Part shown: in pieces, positions 1 through 7,530 of the stretch
How the letters are laid out: every line of letters starts with the position of its first letter
Position numbering within the stretch: position 1 is the first letter of the stretch
Assembly: GCA_024280615.1 (NCBI GenBank)
Contig: JAJRPU010000107.1
Coordinates: 1-13,386, forward strand
Reading direction: 5' to 3'
DNA: 13,386 nt
Source of the DNA: Bacteroidota bacterium
Lineage (GTDB): Bacteria > Bacteroidota > Bacteroidia > JAADEI01
Program-made: the position numbers and the translations under genes
The notes under the pieces: model-generated
Databases searched by the model: none
The model's input: only the letters and a program-made list of their open reading frames with translations
Told to the model about the DNA's origin: nothing

Positions 1-895
1 ACAATAACACCTTTCGATTCTGTTTGTCACATAAGGCACTGAACATACCTGGACTGATACAATCAATTGCGTGATTTCCCTTATAGTCAATGGCGATTAA
101 GCCTCCTGTTCCACCCAGTTTTTTTGTTTGAGATAGTATGGTTGTTATTGCTTTTTCCAGAGGAATTCCAGATTTAACTAAAAAGTTTATTTGTGCTGCT
201 GCCACTATACGTATAAAGTATTCACCTAAACCAGTTGTTGATACGGCAGCCCCTTCGTTGTCTGCGTAGGTTCCAGCTCCAATCAGTGGTGTGTCCCCTA
301 TTCTCCCGCTATGTTTAAAAAGTAGTCCACCGGTACTTGTGGCTGCAGCTAAATTTCCGTGTGTATCTATAGCCACGGCACCAACAGTCCCAAGGGAATT
401 GATTTCCACTATTTTTTTGTGTTCAGATAGGAATTTTTTTACATATTGTTTCCATCTTTCTTCAGTGATGAAATACCTGTTGTCCACTAATTCAAAGCCT
501 TGTTCAAGTGCGAATTCTTCAGCTCCTTCTCCTCCCAATAGTATGTGTTCACTTGTTTGCATCACTTTTAATGCCAGTAAAATAGGATTTTTAATGTGTT
601 TGACCATTGTTACTGCTCCTGCGTTTAGTGTTTTGCCGTCCATCACGGCAGCATCCATCTCAACGATTCCTTTCTCATTTGGAACAGAGCCTCTTCCAGC
701 GTTAAATAATGGATTGTCTTCAAGGGCTTTTACTGCTGAGACAACGGCGTCAATAGCACTTCCCCCCCGTTGAAGAATTTTTGCCCCTTCCATGAGGCAT
801 TCAGTTAGTCCTTTGCGATAAAGCTTTTCTTTGTTGCCTATTCTCTCAGGTGTAATATTTCCTGCTCCTCCATGAATAACAATCTTCCAGTTCAT
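1..895 (-). CDS. Isoaspartyl peptidase / L-asparaginase (Ntn-hydrolase family), 3' end outside window
   Basis: I translated this frame by hand on the minus strand: ATG at 895-893, 298 codons without a stop, running off the window start. The protein opens MNWKIVIHGGAGNITPER, the HGGAG start typical of plant-type asparaginases. The nucleophile region is SLGTVGAVAIDTHGNLAAAT, with the autocleavage site between Gly169 and the catalytic Thr170. It is followed by STGG (187-190), the GDTPLIGAGTYAD segment (200-212) and TTGLGE (220-225). These enzymes hydrolyse beta-aspartyl (isoaspartyl) dipeptides and asparagine after self-cleavage into two chains. There is no signal peptide, so it is probably cytoplasmic. 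Family members are about 300-320 residues, so only the last few codons should be missing. It follows the Fur-family gene by 46 bases, with its own TAnnTTTG box 4 bases before the ATG. Family assignment is firm; physiological substrate is inferred. Confidence 0.95.
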   Translation of the reverse strand, partial: MNWKIVIHGGAGNITPERIGNKEKLYRKGLTECLMEGAKILQRGGSAIDAVVSAVKALEDNPLFNAGRGSVPNEKGIVEMDAAVMDGKTLNAGAVTMVKHIKNPILLALKVMQTSEHILLGGEGAEEFALEQGFELVDNRYFITEERWKQYVKKFLSEHKKIVEINSLGTVGAVAIDTHGNLAAATSTGGLLFKHSGRIGDTPLIGAGTYADNEGAAVSTTGLGEYFIRIVAAAQINFLVKSGIPLEKAITTILSQTKKLGGTGGLIAIDYKGNHAIDCISPGMFSALCDKQNRKVLL

Positions 896-899
896 ATTG

Positions 900-907
900 C
901 AAACATA
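900..907 (-). promoter_or_regulatory. Bacteroidota -7 promoter box TATGTTTG before the asparaginase gene
   Basis: On the minus strand TATGTTTG is followed by CAAT and then the ATG at 895. It matches the phylum consensus TAnnTTTG exactly. A TTTG lies about 15 bases further upstream, closer than the usual spacing, so the -33 part is weak. The start site would fall at or next to the ATG. Confidence 0.6.
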
Positions 908-941
908 AGAAGTATTGGAATCCAAATCAGCTGCTACTCAT

Positions 942-1400
942 TTAATCCTTGATTTTCCGCTGGCATTCTGGACAAATACCTCTAAAAACAACACTTCTTT
1001 TAGTTACCTTAAATCCGGTGAGTTTTTGGACGTCTTCCTCAATGATACTTAGTCTTGGGTCACAAAACTCTTCTATCTTACCGCACACTTCGCAATATAG
1101 ATGTTCGTGTTGCTTTGCCTTATAGCTGAAATCATAAACTATGTGATGTGGCGTAAAAAAGTGAGATGTTAAAATACCACATTTGGTGAACAGGTCAAGA
1201 GTGTTGTATACAGTTGCCCGGCTTACGTTAATTCCTTTGTTCCTTAGTTCAACATAGAGTGTATCTGCGTCGAAATGTCCACCCCTCTCGTAAATATGCC
1301 TTAAAATCTGAAACCTTTCGGGTGTTCTACGAAGACCTTTCTTTCTTAAACAGTCAATAACAACCTGCTTAACCTCCTCAAAATCAAAATTTGGCTTCAC
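942..1400 (-). CDS. Fur/PerR-family metal-dependent transcriptional repressor
   Basis: 152 aa, usual Fur length. The winged-helix DNA-binding domain is N-terminal, with RRTPERFQIL (24-33) and the recognition-helix region SRATVYNTLDLF (60-71). The C-terminal dimerisation domain carries two CxxC pairs, C103/C106 and C143/C146, which in this family hold structural zinc. Likely sensing-site ligands are H42, D90, H98, H100 and E111; these align with PerR H37, D85, H91, H93 and D104. Asp90 is PerR-like, whereas Glu at 111 is the Fur-like residue, so iron and peroxide sensing cannot be told apart by sight. The start is GTG at 1400: the frame has a stop (TAA) at 1410-1412 and no other upstream start. 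It lies 50 bases after relA/spoT on the same strand. A TAnnTTTG box 4 bases before GTG suggests its own leaderless transcript. Confidence 0.93.
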   Translation of the reverse strand: MKPNFDFEEVKQVVIDCLRKKGLRRTPERFQILRHIYERGGHFDADTLYVELRNKGINVSRATVYNTLDLFTKCGILTSHFFTPHHIVYDFSYKAKQHEHLYCEVCGKIEEFCDPRLSIIEEDVQKLTGFKVTKRSVVFRGICPECQRKIKD

Positions 1401-1404
1401 TCTG

Positions 1405-1412
1405 CAAAATTA
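1405..1412 (-). promoter_or_regulatory. Bacteroidota -7 promoter box TAATTTTG before the Fur-family gene
   Basis: TAATTTTG on the minus strand fits TAnnTTTG exactly and is separated from the GTG start by only CAGA. No convincing TTG element is visible about 18 bases upstream. It sits in the 50-base gap between relA/spoT and the regulator gene. Confidence 0.55.
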
Positions 1413-1450
1413 CATTTTATCATTAAATGAAATGTTTGAAGATGCTATAA

Positions 1451-3709
1451 TCAGTTCCCTGATGTCCAAAGCATCTGTCCTTCAGCCACTTTAACAGAGT
1501 GCAGATATGGAACTTGTTCCAATCGCTTAATTAAATTGTCCAGTTGCTCCCTGTTTGAAACGAAAACATCTATGTATCCAGAAAACTGTCCTCTGCCCCC
1601 CTCAATGGCAATCCCCTGCATATTCATATCCAACTCCTTTGAAATGATTCGTGACAAATCATAAACTACGCCTTTCCGGTCTGTTCCTTTTACCTTAATT
1701 CTTATCATAAAAGATATTTTCCCATCAGGTTCCCATTTTGTTTTAATTATTTGTGCACCGTAGTGTGTGAGCAGTTCAGCTGCTTTTTCACAACTTGAAT
1801 GATGAATTTCCAGAGTGTTGTCGTCTTTCTTAAAAATAACAATATTATCTCCAGGCAGTGGTGTACAACATTTCTGAAACGATTTCCCCTCAAATTCTTG
1901 CATTGTGCTACTGTGAAGCTTAATCCTTAGTTGCTCTTCCAGAGTCAAAGGCTTCTTTATAATCAATTTTCCTTTTTCCACTTTCCAGCCCTCCCGCATG
2001 TTAAGTGACAGGTCCCCTCGTCCAACTGCATAGTATAACTCACTAACATCCTTAAACCCCAAATGTTTAACTAGGGTTTTCAGATTTGAAGGCACAAATT
2101 TTATATTATTTTCTGCAAAAAATTCTTTAACCTTTTGTTTTCCTGCATTTATCAGCTCTCTTTTAGCTCTCCTGAAATATCTTCTTAGGGCACGTCTTGC
2201 TATGGCAGTCTTAACTACTGTTAGCCACTCCGGTTGTGGTTTCTGGCTTTTTGCTGTCAGGACCTCAACTTGGTCACCGTCCTCCAGAGCATAAGTCGGT
2301 TCCACAACTTTATTATTCACTTTTGCTCCTATGCAGTGATACCCCAACTGCGTGTGAATGTGAAAGGCAAAATCTAGGACAGTTGAGCCTTTTGGAAGAG
2401 TAATAATCTCTCCTTTAGGTGTGAACACATGGATTTCATTATCAAAAAGGTTAAGCTTCATATCTTCAAGGAACAGGTGCGGGTCTTTTTCAGGATGGGC
2501 AAGGATTTCCCTCACCCTGGCAAACCATTCTTCCAGAACCCTATCACTCAAAACTCCCTGTTTATATTTCCAGTGTGCCGCAATGCCTTTCTCCGCTACT
2601 TCATGCATCCTCACTGACCTGATCTGAACCTCAATGTGCTTTCCCTCCGGACCAATCACTGTGGTGTGTAAAGATTGATAACCATTTGCCTTAGGGTGAG
2701 AAATCCAGTCCCTCACTCGATTCCTAATGTGTGGGAAATGTTTGTGGACAACTCTCAAAACATCATAACAAACAGCATCTTCTTTCTCCGGAGGCACATC
2801 CAAAATTATTCTAACTGCCAGCACATCATAAATCTCGTTTAGCGTAATTCCTTCGTCTCTTTTGCGAATCAATTTATCGTATATAGAAGAAATAGCTTTT
2901 ATTCGTTTTTCAATCTTGAAATTGTCATATCCATCTCTACGTAAGTAGACCCTTAATTGTCTGACAAAGCGATTCAAAATTTTCTCCCATTTTTCTTTAT
3001 TTTCCTTAACCCATTTCTCTATTTCATAGTACTGTTTGGGATTTAAGTGTTTTAAAGCTAAGTCTTCAAGTTCTGTTTTTATTGAATAGAGTCCCAGACG
3101 ATGGGCTAACGGGGCATATAAATATCTTGTTTCCATAGCAATTCTGACTCTTTTGTGTTCGGGCAATGCATCCAGGGAACGCATATTGTCCAGTCGGTCA
3201 GCAATTTTAATTATAACTACTCTGACATCTTTCGCTAATGCAAGCAAAATTTTACGATATGTTTCCAAATGCGGCATTATTACAGCACTGTGAGACAACT
3301 TGCTCACCTTAGTGAGCCCATCTACTAACTCAGCAACTGTCTTTCCAAACATTTGCGATATGTCTTCAAGAGTCAAATCAGTGTCTTCAACCACATCATG
3401 CAGAATGGCGGCAACAATAGACGTTGTATCAGTCAGTCCTATTTCCGCAACTATAGTAGCCACTTGCAGGGGATGATATATGTATGGCTCTCCGCTTTTG
3501 CGACGTTGATGCCTGTGGGCTTTCATAGCTATCCGAAGAGCTTTCCCGACGGTGCGTATGTCCGTATTGTTCCCTGATTTCTTAATTGCCTTAAGTAATG
3601 CCCTGTATCTCTTACGCACTTCACGACGCTCCTCTTCACTAAGATGCTCTTCTGCCTCTTTTAATGTTATCTTTGTACCTATGAGGTTGGGTTTTGTTTT
3701 ACTGGTCAC
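1451..3709 (-). CDS. Bifunctional (p)ppGpp synthetase/hydrolase, RelA/SpoT (Rel) family
   Basis: 752 aa, the full length of long Rel proteins. The HD hydrolase domain has H79, H104-D105 in LHDVVEDTD and RLDNMRS (172-178), so it looks active. The synthetase domain follows (about 265-385) with YDVLAVRIIL (294-303), PKANGYQSLHTT (339-350) and HIEVQIRSVRMHEVAEKGIA (358-377). Then come a TGS domain (about 425-486), a Cys/His domain with CCTPLPGD (614-621), H637 and C640, and a C-terminal ACT domain (about 666-745). The charge motif normally RxKD in bifunctional Rel proteins reads RVRD here (331-334), a conservative change. The enzyme makes and degrades the stringent-response alarmone in the cytoplasm. 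The start is GTG at 3709; the next candidates are GTG at codon 32 and ATG at codon 62, the latter too close to the HD domain. This start overlaps the divergent phosphatase gene by 29 bases. Confidence 0.95.
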   Translation of the reverse strand: MTSKTKPNLIGTKITLKEAEEHLSEEERREVRKRYRALLKAIKKSGNNTDIRTVGKALRIAMKAHRHQRRKSGEPYIYHPLQVATIVAEIGLTDTTSIVAAILHDVVEDTDLTLEDISQMFGKTVAELVDGLTKVSKLSHSAVIMPHLETYRKILLALAKDVRVVIIKIADRLDNMRSLDALPEHKRVRIAMETRYLYAPLAHRLGLYSIKTELEDLALKHLNPKQYYEIEKWVKENKEKWEKILNRFVRQLRVYLRRDGYDNFKIEKRIKAISSIYDKLIRKRDEGITLNEIYDVLAVRIILDVPPEKEDAVCYDVLRVVHKHFPHIRNRVRDWISHPKANGYQSLHTTVIGPEGKHIEVQIRSVRMHEVAEKGIAAHWKYKQGVLSDRVLEEWFARVREILAHPEKDPHLFLEDMKLNLFDNEIHVFTPKGEIITLPKGSTVLDFAFHIHTQLGYHCIGAKVNNKVVEPTYALEDGDQVEVLTAKSQKPQPEWLTVVKTAIARRALRRYFRRAKRELINAGKQKVKEFFAENNIKFVPSNLKTLVKHLGFKDVSELYYAVGRGDLSLNMREGWKVEKGKLIIKKPLTLEEQLRIKLHSSTMQEFEGKSFQKCCTPLPGDNIVIFKKDDNTLEIHHSSCEKAAELLTHYGAQIIKTKWEPDGKISFMIRIKVKGTDRKGVVYDLSRIISKELDMNMQGIAIEGGRGQFSGYIDVFVSNREQLDNLIKRLEQVPYLHSVKVAEGQMLWTSGN
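3668..3675 (+). promoter_or_regulatory. Bacteroidota -7 promoter box TATCTTTG before the phosphatase gene
   Basis: TATCTTTG matches TAnnTTTG exactly and ends 5 bases before the ATG at 3681. It lies inside the 5' coding part of relA/spoT on the other strand. No TTG is seen 17-20 bases upstream. The same 8-mer occurs in the rRNA promoter (12342) and at 7736. Confidence 0.5.
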
Positions 3710-5294
3710 GGCTCTGGTTTATCTTGTTTCCTGTAATCATAACAAAAATTACGAGAAAAAAGTTAATTCTGTTTCATCAAAAGATAAACCACGACTGATA
3801 GTAGTGATGGTCATTGACCAGATGAGAGCTGATTATTTATGGCGATGGAAACATTTCTGGCAACATGGATTCAAGAAACTACTTGAAAAAGGGACCGTGT
3901 ACGATAATGTATATCACGACCATGTGCCCACATTCACAGCAGTCGGACACGCAACAATCTTCACTGGAACACCGCCCGCAACCCATGGAATCGTCGCAAA
4001 CAAATGGTTTGACCCAATCAGAAAAACAACGGTCTATGCCGTGGATGACTCCATGCATAGGAAAGTGTGGGGCGAGCCAGATAACAGGGGCTATAGCCCT
4101 GCCAACTTAAGGGTTCCGACAGTGGGCGACCTACTCAAGTTGCGAAACCACAAATCCAAAGTGGTTGCCATTTCCCTAAAGGACCGAAGTGCTATCCTAT
4201 CAGGTGGTAAGAAAGCAGATTTCGCCTTTTGGTATGACTTCATACAAGGACAGTGGACAACCAGTTCCTATTACGCACCAGACATTCCTCAATGGGCAAA
4301 AGACTACAATCAAAAGGCACATGCCGCATACTTCGTCCCTGAAAAATGGCGTCTCCATCCTAAACTCCAGCATCTTCGTGAGAAATACGATTTAAGCCCC
4401 TATGAACGGTCTCCATTTAAAGAAGTGCCTGAGTTCCCTTATGACATAATGGATGCCGTCTCGTCACTACCCGGAACAATCGGTTCAACACCTTGGGGAA
4501 ACGCTATAACACTTGATTTTGCTAAGCAAGCAGTGAAACAAATGAAACTCGGTAAAGACTCTGTTCCCGACCTACTCGCTATAAGCCTCTCTTCAACAGA
4601 CATAGTGGGGCACTACTTCGGTCCACGCTCCCTTGAACTATTGGACGTGTATGTCCGATTGGACAGCCTCCTCGGAAACTTTATTGATTTCCTTGATAAA
4701 TCCATAGGTCCTGAAAACTATTTGCTTATCATAACTTCCGACCATGGCGTAGCAGAAAACTGGAAGTTCGCAAGAGATAGCCTTTATTTAGACGCCGGAC
4801 TGCTAACACAAGACTCCTTCAAAATATGGCAAGAAGAGTTAAATACATTGCTTCAACGAGAAGTGAGGGTATTCAATTCAGTATTAGCAATCATGAACCA
4901 GTGGGTATATTTAGACCGCCAGAGATTAGGCGATAACTATGATATAGCCTTGGAAGCAGCCCGTCAATGGTTGGTCAATAAACCACAGGTTCTAAATGCA
5001 TGGACACGAAAAGAAATACTCCTGCATCAGGCTCCTCCTTTCCTCGCCAGGTCCTTTGACCCCGACAGATGCGGCGATATATGGTTCCTACTAAAACCCG
5101 GTTGGTACGAAGGCTACGCAGAGACAGGAACAACACACGGAACTCCTTATGCCTACGACCAACGGGTACCCGTCGTCTTCTATGGCTTTAACACCCAACA
5201 CGCCATCCACCACAAAAAGAAATCAATACGTTTCATCGCACAACACATTGTCAACCTCCTTGGGTTAACTGCACTGTGGCAGATTGAACAATGA
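3681..5294 (+). CDS. PafA-like alkaline phosphatase, predicted lipoprotein
   Basis: From ATG 3681 the protein is 537 aa and begins with a lipoprotein signal peptide, MRLGFVLLVTALVYLVSC, lipobox LVSC with Cys18; it should be lipid-anchored on the cell envelope. The frame is open further upstream to 3552, but that part is antisense to relA/spoT and would bury the signal peptide. Alkaline-phosphatase superfamily residues line up with PafA: metal ligands D46, D307, H311, D354-H355 (TSDHG) and H486 (TTHGTPY); nucleophile T86 in PTFTAVGHATIFTG; N107; and the K167-D-R169 pair corresponding to PafA K162/R164, which marks phosphate monoesterases rather than diesterases. It probably releases phosphate from organic monoesters outside the inner membrane. 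Divergent from, and overlapping, relA/spoT. Function is inferred from these conserved residues. Confidence 0.93.
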   Translation: MRLGFVLLVTALVYLVSCNHNKNYEKKVNSVSSKDKPRLIVVMVIDQMRADYLWRWKHFWQHGFKKLLEKGTVYDNVYHDHVPTFTAVGHATIFTGTPPATHGIVANKWFDPIRKTTVYAVDDSMHRKVWGEPDNRGYSPANLRVPTVGDLLKLRNHKSKVVAISLKDRSAILSGGKKADFAFWYDFIQGQWTTSSYYAPDIPQWAKDYNQKAHAAYFVPEKWRLHPKLQHLREKYDLSPYERSPFKEVPEFPYDIMDAVSSLPGTIGSTPWGNAITLDFAKQAVKQMKLGKDSVPDLLAISLSSTDIVGHYFGPRSLELLDVYVRLDSLLGNFIDFLDKSIGPENYLLIITSDHGVAENWKFARDSLYLDAGLLTQDSFKIWQEELNTLLQREVRVFNSVLAIMNQWVYLDRQRLGDNYDIALEAARQWLVNKPQVLNAWTRKEILLHQAPPFLARSFDPDRCGDIWFLLKPGWYEGYAETGTTHGTPYAYDQRVPVVFYGFNTQHAIHHKKKSIRFIAQHIVNLLGLTALWQIEQ

Positions 5295-5313
5295 CGCCAA
5301 GAATTAAAATCCG

Positions 5314-5898
5314 ATGAGTAATAAAGATTGGATATTTGCAGAGTATTTAGACGACTTCTTAAAATTGGAAGATTAGTCAAAAAGAAAACAGTTATTTGAT
5401 AAAGCAGATATTGATTGGGACGTCATCAAAAGCAAAATTGAGAAATTCAACTTGAAGCCATATATGTACTTTATTGACGAATTAATCTCTCAACTACAAA
5501 ATTTTGTTGAAAGGTTTAATGAAATTTATGAAATCAAGCCGGAATGGATTAAAGACAAGTATTATTACCGTGAAATTATTGAAGCAAATAACGGCGATTT
5601 GGTAATAAATGCTTCACTATGGGAAAATATAGAAAATGAGTGCAAGAGGACTCTGTTGCTTTCTCCTACTTTAAGAGTTAAGTTTAGAGATAATAAGATA
5701 ATTAAGAAATAATGGGAAATAAACTTCATTATTAAAAACAACGACTTAAGTAGCAGAGATGCTCTTGAATTTTTTGGTTATTCCTATGTTAATATCTGTG
5801 ACTACCTGTCAAATTTTGATTGCTCGTGGTTAGAATTTGAAGACAGTGAAGACAGAAAAGAAAAGATTTTAACTATATTAAGCAAATTAGAACAATAA
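5314..5898 (+). pseudogene. Broken gene of unknown function with two in-frame stop codons
   Basis: From ATG 5314 one frame runs to a TAA at 5896-5898 (194 codons), interrupted only by TAG at 5374 and TAA at 5710. The open stretches are 20, 111 and 61 codons, far too long for chance in this A+T-rich DNA. They read as protein: MSNKDWIFAEYLDDFLKLED, stop, SKRKQLFDKADIDWDVIKSK and on to DNKIIKK, stop, WEINFIIKNNDLSSRDALEF and on to ILSKLEQ. The middle section alone could be translated from TTG 5452 (86 aa). The product would be small, soluble, acidic/aromatic rich, without a signal peptide. I do not recognise it; size and context resemble the small orphan proteins of immunity or defence clusters, but that is a guess. 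No insertion or deletion is needed to join the pieces. Confidence 0.6.
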
Positions 5899-6003
5899 AT
5901 GGATGAAAAAGGAATGATCAGAGAAATACTTCACAATTGCGGATGGAAAGATTGGTAACACGTTTTGATTTATGCTCTTTTCTTAAATTTGGGTAAATCC
6001 TAA
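5899..6003 (+). pseudogene. Short degenerate ORF, in-frame stop
   Basis: The ATG at 5899 directly follows the previous TAA (TAAATG). The frame gives MDEKGMIREILHNCGWKDW, a TAA at 5956, then HVLIYALFLNLGKS and a TAA at 6001. It may be a remnant of a small gene or the tail of the broken gene before it, since it is in the same frame. No function can be assigned. Confidence 0.3.
5984..5991 (+). promoter_or_regulatory. Possible -7 box TAAATTTG upstream of the 6007 gene
   Basis: TAAATTTG matches TAnnTTTG and ends 15 bases before ATG 6007. In this A+T-rich stretch a chance match is quite possible, and no -33 element is evident. Confidence 0.3.
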
Positions 6004-6006
6004 TAC

Positions 6007-6504
6007 ATGCTTGCAAGAGTAAGAGATATTTTGCAAGGGGGTTGCAAACTTATTGAAAATATTCCTTGGGAAGTTGTGGTACTATTTAATAGGTTCTTTT
6101 TGTTGACATTCCTTGTTTGGGAAGCAATGAGGTATGCAGATTTTTGGATTTTCCTTGTGTTGAAAGGTTTTACTGAGTTTGGTGCGGTTTTTGTAATTAT
6201 AGTAATCACACTGTGGATGTGGGGATTGTTTGCTGTAACTTTCATATATTTCCAGTTTGACTTTTCAAAAGTGAATTGTAAATGGGGGCTTATAAAGCCT
6301 ATTATAAACGTTGTAGTTTTTATTTTTATGGTTAAGTTTATTATTGGCAGGATTGAGAAATTTACTCAATGCCTACATAAAATTTCAAGTAATGAATATG
6401 AATACAAGGGCAGAGTGGGGGAAAGGACTTTGTATTTCATGAATTGCTTTGTGTTTGCTGAAACATACAAGGTGGGTGGGAATTGGGATTGTGTAACCCA
6501 TTGA
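6007..6504 (+). CDS. Hypothetical membrane protein (165 aa)
   Basis: ATG 6007 to TGA 6504. Not recognised. Three hydrophobic segments are visible: about 22-40 (VVVLFNRFFLLTFLVW), 58-82 (FGAVFVIIVITLWMWGLFAV) and 97-115 (KPIINVVVFIFMVKFII); residues 47-57 could add a further short segment. The last 50 residues, from about 116, are polar with scattered Cys (C122, C147, C162) and end in GGNWDCVTH. It should be an inner-membrane protein with a soluble tail. It is A+T rich, lies just after the broken gene, and is followed 27 bases later by a soluble ORF. No Shine-Dalgarno site. A role as a partner or immunity protein is possible but has no direct support. Confidence 0.6.
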   Translation: MLARVRDILQGGCKLIENIPWEVVVLFNRFFLLTFLVWEAMRYADFWIFLVLKGFTEFGAVFVIIVITLWMWGLFAVTFIYFQFDFSKVNCKWGLIKPIINVVVFIFMVKFIIGRIEKFTQCLHKISSNEYEYKGRVGERTLYFMNCFVFAETYKVGGNWDCVTH

Positions 6505-6531
6505 AGCGTTATTAAAACAAAAATTTGTTGT

Positions 6532-6957
6532 ATGGTTGACATATCCTTTTGTGTGAAATTGAAGCAGGTTGAGGACATAGACGAAGTTGAGAGAAGATTT
6601 ATAGAAAGAGCACCTTATCTGGGTTATGAAGTTGAGTTTTTGGAACCATTGCCAACGTCTCGGAATGAGGAATCAGTAAAGAAATATGATAGATACACGA
6701 CAAGCCTGTGGTTGAGACATAGAGAATTTTCTGAAGCAGTCCCATTTGATTTGTATTATATCCCACACAATGAAAACAAGAGAATGATAAGGCTGATTGT
6801 TCTGTCTGCGATGGTAAGCAGTGTAACCTCAGAAGTGACTATTTATCAATATGATGTTGACCGATTTTTGGAAGACTTAAAACAACTTTTTAATGGACAG
6901 AAAGCAAGTTATGAAGTGGAAGGATATGGCGGCTGTGCGGAAGACTTGCTTTATTAA
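6532..6957 (+). CDS. Hypothetical soluble protein (141 aa)
   Basis: ATG 6532 to TAA 6957. Not recognised. It begins MVDISFCVKLKQVEDIDEVE and is a mixed alpha/beta-looking polar protein with no signal peptide or membrane segment. Charged helical parts lie near 12-27 and 107-121 (DVDRFLEDLKQLF), and a strand-like stretch at 86-106. The C-terminus is GYGGCAEDLLY. It sits between two membrane proteins, 27 bases after one and 6 bases before the other, which suggests co-transcription. The size and the strand-then-helix layout resemble small immunity-type proteins, but no diagnostic motif is present. Confidence 0.6.
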   Translation: MVDISFCVKLKQVEDIDEVERRFIERAPYLGYEVEFLEPLPTSRNEESVKKYDRYTTSLWLRHREFSEAVPFDLYYIPHNENKRMIRLIVLSAMVSSVTSEVTIYQYDVDRFLEDLKQLFNGQKASYEVEGYGGCAEDLLY

Positions 6958-6963
6958 ATTATC

Positions 6964-7530
6964 TTGCAACAGACATTCGTTAAACAAAGAAAATGTACAT
7001 TGGAAAGGCTGGTTAAACCGTTGGAAAAAGCAATTGATTTTATTTATGTGCTAATTAGCAAAATTTTTACAACTTTGAAGCGAAAAACCACATTGCTATG
7101 CTACATAATACATTTTTTAATCGCTTGGGCTATCTTAGATATGGTCATTGATTACACAAATTGGCTTGCAGAAGTAATTATCGAAAGAATTCTTGAAATT
7201 AAACCCGCGAAGAGACGCTTGTTCTATGGATTCTCTCATTTCTTCTTTATTTTACTGCCAGAATTTATTTTTCAAATGCTAATAGTTTTCTGGTATGTTT
7301 TGCAATGCAATAAAGATTTGTTTGCAAAATATAGAAAGGTACTTAAAATAGCGGCAATGTATTTCTTGTTCTATTGGGCTTATATCTCAAGCCCATGGCT
7401 AAGCAAGGAAGTAAGGGCAATGATGGAAGAACATCCCTACCAGACATATTTCTCCATCGTTTATCACGCTTTCCATACCTTCTTGTTTATAGTTGCTCTT
7501 TACTTTTGGCATAAGTTTTGGGATAAGTAG
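6964..7530 (+). CDS. Hypothetical multi-pass membrane protein (188 aa)
   Basis: The frame runs from TTG 6964 to TAG 7530. The TTG start is uncertain: the ATG at 6993 is out of frame, and another TTG lies at codon 13 (7000). Four membrane segments can be seen: about 42-62 (TTLLCYIIHFLIAWAILDM), 87-113 (LFYGFSHFFFILLPEFIFQM), 127-143 (LKIAAMYFLFYWAYI) and 163-183 (FSIVYHAFHTFLFIVALYFW). The N-terminal 40 residues are basic and helical. It is 6 bases after the soluble ORF at 6532-6957 and likely shares its transcript. G+C is about a third in the 60-base line counted (7081-7140). Function unknown. Confidence 0.6.
   Translation: MQQTFVKQRKCTLERLVKPLEKAIDFIYVLISKIFTTLKRKTTLLCYIIHFLIAWAILDMVIDYTNWLAEVIIERILEIKPAKRRLFYGFSHFFFILLPEFIFQMLIVFWYVLQCNKDLFAKYRKVLKIAAMYFLFYWAYISSPWLSKEVRAMMEEHPYQTYFSIVYHAFHTFLFIVALYFWHKFWDK

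Noticed and set aside
291..773. 160-codon plus-strand open frame
   Set aside because: It is antisense to the well-conserved asparaginase and has a Ser/Pro/Leu-rich composition typical of a shadow frame.
3552..3680. Upstream extension of the phosphatase frame
   Set aside because: It lies antisense to relA/spoT and would place 43 residues before a clear lipoprotein signal peptide.
3779..3786. TATCTTTT on the minus strand as a promoter for relA/spoT
   Set aside because: It misses the final G of TAnnTTTG and lacks a -33 element; too weak to list.
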